Assembly: GCA_036555585.1 (NCBI GenBank)
Contig: DATBLE010000042.1
Span: 1-64,000, forward strand
Length of the DNA: 64,000 bases
Reading direction: 5' to 3'
Source: DATBLE01 sp036555585
GTDB taxonomy: Bacteria > Actinomycetota > Thermoleophilia > Gaiellales > Gaiellaceae
The notes under the pieces were generated by a model that was not told where the DNA came from, ran no database searches, and saw only the letters and a list, made by a program, of their open reading frames with translations. Positions 60,226 through 64,000 of the stretch are shown in pieces; the stretch's first letter is position 1; each line of letters begins with the position of its first letter. A program made the position numbers and the translations under genes.

Positions 60226-61329
60226 CTACAGTTCTGCGCGGACGATCGCCGCGCCGTCGGCGAGCGCCTTCAGCTTCATCCTCGCCACCGTCCGCGGGAG
60301 CGGCTTCATCCCGCAGTCGGTCGAGAGCGTGACCCGCTCGGCGTCGACGTGCTCGAGCACCTTGCGGGCGCGCGCCGCGATCTGCTCGGGGGACTCGATC
60401 ATCATCGAGCGGATGTCGAGGACGCCGACCTGGACCTCCTTGTCTGCGGGCAGGTTCGCCAGGAACTCGACGCCGGCCATGTCGCGGTTGGCGTAGTCGA
60501 GCACGAACTGGTCGATCCCGGGCGTGTCGAAGAAGTGCGGGAGCACGGTCTGGTAGCCCTCGGGGAAGTTGGCGCTGAGGATGTCGTTGCCCCAGGCGTT
60601 CCCGAAGCAGAAGTGCCAGCCGATGAACGCGTCGACGCCCTCGCAGCACTTGCCGATCACGTCCTTGATCCACTCGTAGTCGCCGTCGTCGCCGGTGAAC
60701 AGCGGCAGCCAGGCGCCGAGATCCTCGAGCTGGAGCCACTCGGCGCCGGCCTCCACGAGCGCCTTCATCTCCGCGTTGAAGATCGGCGCGAGCGCGTAGC
60801 AGAGCTCCTGCGGGTCCTTGTAGTGCTGGAAGTAGACGTGCCAGGCCAGGTTGACCGGCCCGGCGCCGACCGAGACCTTGATCGGCTTGTCCGTGTACTG
60901 CTTCGCGATCTGGAAGAGGTCGACGAGCCGGATCGGGCCGTGGGTGACGGGCCCCGAGTTGATCACGCCGCCCCAGTCGGTGAGCAGCGCGTTGACCCGG
61001 TTCTCCTCGCTCTCCTCCGTGACCGACGGGTGCTCCTCGCGCGCGGGGTCGAAGCCGCCGATCCGCTCGTACATGTACCAGCAGAACGAGCCGATCACGC
61101 CGACGTAGTCGTCGTACGACATCTGGCCGTCGGTGACGACGTCGAGCCCGGCCTCTTCCTGGTCGCGGATCACGACCTGGGTGGCGTCGTGGTAGGCCTC
61201 CTCGTGGCGAACCTCCTTGAACGCGACCCGCACGTCGCGGCCGAGCAGCTGCTGCGTGTACCAGTGGGGGCGCGGGTACGAGCCGACCATCGTGGTCGGG
61301 AGAACGGTGTCGACGATCTTGCGCGGCAT
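60226..61329 (-). CDS. MetE-like (core) methyltransferase protein 4
   Basis: A 367-residue MetE C-terminal-barrel protein. Zinc ligands are expected in WHFCFGNAWGND (His-x-Cys), an acidic residue downstream, and Cys in LSTDCGMKP. The start KIVDTVLPTTMVGSYPRPHW is close to protein 3 (40442-41623). It stands alone on the minus strand between convergent and divergent genes. Function as in the other copies is unknown; methyl transfer to a thiol is expected. Confidence 0.87.
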   Translation of the reverse strand: MPRKIVDTVLPTTMVGSYPRPHWYTQQLLGRDVRVAFKEVRHEEAYHDATQVVIRDQEEAGLDVVTDGQMSYDDYVGVIGSFCWYMYERIGGFDPAREEHPSVTEESEENRVNALLTDWGGVINSGPVTHGPIRLVDLFQIAKQYTDKPIKVSVGAGPVNLAWHVYFQHYKDPQELCYALAPIFNAEMKALVEAGAEWLQLEDLGAWLPLFTGDDGDYEWIKDVIGKCCEGVDAFIGWHFCFGNAWGNDILSANFPEGYQTVLPHFFDTPGIDQFVLDYANRDMAGVEFLANLPADKEVQVGVLDIRSMMIESPEQIAARARKVLEHVDAERVTLSTDCGMKPLPRTVARMKLKALADGAAIVRAEL

Positions 61330-61496
61330 GCGGAGCTCCTTGTCGTTCGCTCGACGGTGACCGAAGTGAGGAGCCTACGACTTCGGGCGTGCGCTCGCGC
61401 TGTCGATCGGTTGACGTTGCGCGAACAGATGTGCAGAATCGCTGAACACAGCGACGGCGGAGGAACGCCCTGAACATTGCATCGCGTGGCGCGAGG

Positions 61497-62795
61497 ATGG
61501 CGGTCGACTGGGAGCAGCGGGTCGACTTCGACCGGCTCCGCCGCCATCGCCTGGCCCGCGCGAAGTCGTCGCTGGACGCATCCGATCTCGGCGCGCTCCT
61601 CCTGTTCGACCCGAACAACCTCCGCTACCTGACGAGCACCGCGATCGGGACGTGGGAGCGCGACAAGAACATCCGCTTCGCGCTGCTCCCGCGCGGCGAG
61701 GACCCGATCCTCTGGGACTTCGGCTCGGCGGCGCGTCACCACAAGCTGTACTGCCCCTGGCTGCCCGAGGAGAACTGGCGTGCCTGGGTGCCGCCGATGC
61801 GCGGCGCGATGCCGAACGAGACCGGCATTCCCGGAGCGCTGGCCGAGCTGGTCCTCCACGAGCTCACGGAGCGCGGCCTCCAGGGAGAGCCGCTCGGGAT
61901 CGACGTCCCGGACATGACCACGCTGCTCGCCCTCCAGGCGGCGGGGATCCAGGCGGTCGACTCGCAGCCGGTGATGCTCGAGGCGCGGAAGCTCAAGTCG
62001 GAGGACGAGCTCGCGCTGCTCGACCACGCCGCCGGCATCGTCGACGCCGTCTACGACGAGATCTACCGCACGCTCCGGCCCGGGATCACCGAGAACCAGG
62101 TGGTCGCGCAGGCGATGAAGACGCTGTTCGACCTCGGCTCCGAGCACGTCGAGGCGATCAACGCGATCTCCGGCGACCGCTGCAACCCCCATCCGCACAC
62201 GTTCGCCGACCGGCTGCTCCGGCCGGGGGACCAGGCGTTCTTCGACATCATCCACGCCTTCAACGGCTACCGGACGTGCTACTACCGCACGTTCAACGTG
62301 GGCTACGCCACTCCCTCCCAGCTCGACGCCTACCGGCGCTGCCGCGAGTGGCTGGACGCGGCGATCGACCTCGTCCGGCCCGGCGTGACCACCGACAAGA
62401 TCGCGGCGGCCTGGCCGGAGGCTACCGAGATCGGCCTGCCCGACGAGCGGGCGGCCTTCGGACTCCAGTTCGGGCACGGGATCGGGGTCGGCCTCTACGA
62501 GTTTCCGATGATCTCGCGGCTGCACTCGCTCGACGCGCCCGTCGAGCTGGAGGTCGGGATGGTGTTCGCGCTCGAGACGTACTGCCCGGCCACAGACGGA
62601 CGGTCGGCTGCGCGGATCGAGGAAGAGGTCGTCGTCACGCCGACCGGCCCGCAAGTGTTGACGCGCTTCCCCGCCGAGGAGCTGCTCGTCACCGGCCGGA
62701 CGTACGTCCGCGGGATCGACCTGCTGAACGGCCGGGTCGCTCCCGAGAGCCCCGAGACGCCCGAGCCGACGCTCGTCGGCGCCCAGCCGGATTGA
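61497..62795 (+). CDS. M24 peptidase-fold (Xaa-Pro aminopeptidase/creatinase-like) protein, altered metal site
   Basis: A 432-residue pita-bread-fold protein. The N-terminal creatinase-like domain spans about 1-170 (FDPNNLRYLTSTAIG). In the C-terminal domain metal ligands are FFDIIHAFNGY (first Asp), FGHGIGVGLYEFPM (His), FALETYC (Glu) and RIEEEVVVT (Glu). The second Asp (usually in SDxTRTF) is replaced by Cys in RTCYYRTF. It may be a non-peptidase member such as creatinase or a lyase. ATG at 61497. The E1 alpha gene follows by 12 bases. Confidence 0.87.
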   Translation: MAVDWEQRVDFDRLRRHRLARAKSSLDASDLGALLLFDPNNLRYLTSTAIGTWERDKNIRFALLPRGEDPILWDFGSAARHHKLYCPWLPEENWRAWVPPMRGAMPNETGIPGALAELVLHELTERGLQGEPLGIDVPDMTTLLALQAAGIQAVDSQPVMLEARKLKSEDELALLDHAAGIVDAVYDEIYRTLRPGITENQVVAQAMKTLFDLGSEHVEAINAISGDRCNPHPHTFADRLLRPGDQAFFDIIHAFNGYRTCYYRTFNVGYATPSQLDAYRRCREWLDAAIDLVRPGVTTDKIAAAWPEATEIGLPDERAAFGLQFGHGIGVGLYEFPMISRLHSLDAPVELEVGMVFALETYCPATDGRSAARIEEEVVVTPTGPQVLTRFPAEELLVTGRTYVRGIDLLNGRVAPESPETPEPTLVGAQPD

Positions 62796-62807
62796 TTCCC
62801 AGCTGAC

Positions 62808-63782
62808 GTGGCCACCCAACGGGCAGCCGCCGGAGCGTCGGAGAGCCTGGGCTCCGGCCTCGACCTCTACCGCCGGATGGTGCTGATCCGGCGCTTCGAG
62901 GAGCTCGTCCAGTCCCTCTTCCTGCGCGGCGAGGTGTACGGCACGACCCACCTGTGCTCGGGCCAGGAGGCGGTCTCGGTCGGGTTCGCCTCGGCGCTCC
63001 GGGACGACGACCGCGTGGCGTGCACGTACCGCGGCCACGGGCACCTCCTGGCGCGGGGGCTGGCGCCGGAGGCGCTGCTCGGCGAGCTGCTCGGCCGCTC
63101 GACCGGCGTGAACGGCGGGCGGGCCGGGTCGATGAACATGGTCGACCTCGACCACGGCGTGATCGGCTGCTTCGGAATCGTCGGGGGCAGCATCGCCGCC
63201 GCCACCGGCGCCGCGCTCGCGCTGAAGGGCACCGGCCGGATCGCCACCGCCTTCTTCGGCGACGGGGCGACCAACCAGGCCTACTTCTTCGAGTGCCTGA
63301 ACTTCGCCAAGGTGCTGCGGCTGCCCGTGCTGTTCGCCTGCGAGAACAATGGCTACGGGGAGTACACGGCGATGGACGCGGTCACGGCGGGCAAGATCGT
63401 CGCCCGCGCGCAGGCGATGGAGATCCCCTCGATCGTCGTCGACGGGATGGACGTCTGGGCCGTGCAGGAGGCCGCCGAGAAGGCCGCCACCCGGGTTCGC
63501 GACGAGGGCGGCCCGGTGTTCGTCGAGGCTCGCACCTACCGGTTCGTCGGTCACTCGCGCAGCGATCCGGGGAAGTACCGGCCTCCGGGCGAGCTGGAGG
63601 AGTGGCGGGCACGCGACCCGCTGCTCGTCGCCGAGCAGCGGCTCGTCGTGCAGCACGGGGCGACGGCCGACCAGCTCCAGGAGGTCGCCGACGACGTCGA
63701 GCGCGAGCTCACCGATGTCCAGGCCGCCGCGCTCGCGGCGCCCTTCCCCGACGAGGCCGTCTTCAGCGAGTTCAAGGAATGA
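62808..63782 (+). CDS. TPP-dependent dehydrogenase E1 alpha subunit
   Basis: A 324-residue E1 alpha. TPP motif GDGATNQAYFFECLN near residue 145 with CENNGYGEY; family segments TTHLCSGQEAVSVGF and CTYRGHGHLLARG. It is the fourth E1 alpha domain in the window. GTG start at 62808. It overlaps an XRE regulator gene by 4 bases (ATGA). A beta gene may follow beyond the window. Confidence 0.9.
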   Translation: MATQRAAAGASESLGSGLDLYRRMVLIRRFEELVQSLFLRGEVYGTTHLCSGQEAVSVGFASALRDDDRVACTYRGHGHLLARGLAPEALLGELLGRSTGVNGGRAGSMNMVDLDHGVIGCFGIVGGSIAAATGAALALKGTGRIATAFFGDGATNQAYFFECLNFAKVLRLPVLFACENNGYGEYTAMDAVTAGKIVARAQAMEIPSIVVDGMDVWAVQEAAEKAATRVRDEGGPVFVEARTYRFVGHSRSDPGKYRPPGELEEWRARDPLLVAEQRLVVQHGATADQLQEVADDVERELTDVQAAALAAPFPDEAVFSEFKE

Positions 63783-64000
63783 GCGAGCAACAGACCGCCG
63801 CCGCGCAAGGGGCTCCGGCTCCCCCGGGCGACGACAGCGTCGGGGCCCGCCTGCGCGCGGAGCGCGAACGGCGGGGGCTGACCCTGCGCGAGCTCGCCCG
63901 GCGGCTGGACGTCTCGCCGAGCCTCGTCTCCCAGATCGAGACCGGCAAGACCCAGCCCTCGGTTCGGACCCTCTACGCGATCGTGAGCGAGCTCGGCGTC
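63779..64000 (+). CDS. XRE-family regulator, 3' end cut by window
   Basis: The first 74 codons show an HTH_3 domain: GARLRAERERRGLTLRELAR, LDVSPSLVSQIETGK, PSVRTLYAIVSELG. Proteins with this start usually carry a C-terminal cupin sensor, which would lie beyond base 64000. The gene overlaps the E1 alpha gene by 4 bases and probably controls it. The length and second domain cannot be seen. Confidence 0.82.
   Translation, partial: MSEQQTAAAQGAPAPPGDDSVGARLRAERERRGLTLRELARRLDVSPSLVSQIETGKTQPSVRTLYAIVSELGV

Noticed and set aside
1..64000. CRISPR array or prophage
   Set aside because: No regularly spaced direct repeats and no phage structural genes or integrase were seen.

Overview
This is a high-GC, gene-dense bacterial chromosome segment with many GTG starts and long runs of same-strand genes joined by 4-bp ATGA/GTGA overlaps. 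Codon bias, gene style and families (split Liv-type ABC transporters, LigM-type demethylases, E1 dehydrogenases, CoxLSM-type hydroxylases, dispersed GGGAC-A-GTCCC palindromes) suggest a soil Actinomycetota, perhaps class Thermoleophilia. No ribosomal marker is present, so this placement is a guess. The theme is uptake and catabolism of methoxylated aromatic and other small organic compounds with one-carbon handling through tetrahydrofolate (THF).

Region 1 (1-5018, minus) is a translationally coupled operon: DUF6282-like amidohydrolase, GalB-type 4-oxalomesaconate hydratase, RraA/GalC-type aldolase, VOC-type extradiol dioxygenase, MetF and a LigM-type aryl O-demethylase cut by the window edge. 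Divergent from it (5093-7958, plus) is a two-gene split dikinase with the architecture of phenylphosphate synthase or acetovanillone kinase. Region 2 (7943-16599, minus) holds a molybdenum hydroxylase operon (coxL-coxS-coxM order) with a 162-bp inverted-repeat element between coxS and coxM, an orphan E1 alpha, a berberine-bridge-like oxidase and a LuxR/TPR regulator. Region 3 (16696-21627) has an HTH/nucleotidyltransferase pair with a dyad operator and three E1 genes (alpha, beta, and an alpha-beta fusion whose linker is built from palindromic repeats).

Region 4 (21934-31591, plus) is a second demethylation locus: Liv substrate-binding protein, fused LivH-LivM permease, two MetE-like methyltransferases, an AraC regulator, LivG, LivF and a full-length LigM paralogue. 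Region 5 (31592-38000) is an accessory island: RHH/MazF module with a clear operator, an orphan RHH protein, a tRNA-like structure with downstream hairpins, a TIM-barrel isomerase, a GMC oxidoreductase, a small GntR regulator, and two VapB genes, each followed by a frameshifted PIN toxin pseudogene.

Region 6 (37928-46316, minus) is an eight-gene coupled operon (VOC protein, acetoacetyl-CoA synthetase, Gfo/Idh dehydrogenase, EboE-like TIM barrel, MetE-like protein, HIBADH-family dehydrogenase, atypical SDR, bicupin). Region 7 (47710-56064, minus) is a complete Liv transporter followed by a SnoaL-like protein, a gluconate-dehydrogenase-subunit-3-like protein, an Fe-S-motif GMC dehydrogenase and a zinc alcohol dehydrogenase. 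Region 8 (56228-64000) has a benzoylformate decarboxylase divergent from an amidase/amidohydrolase pair, a fourth MetE-like gene, an M24 peptidase homologue, another E1 alpha and the start of an XRE regulator.

The likely joint logic is: Liv-type permeases import methoxyaromatics or related acids, LigM moves the O-methyl group to THF, MetF or the MetE-like proteins process methyl-THF, and ring-cleavage and oxo-acid dehydrogenase genes handle the carbon skeleton. Substrates are inferred, not shown by the sequence.
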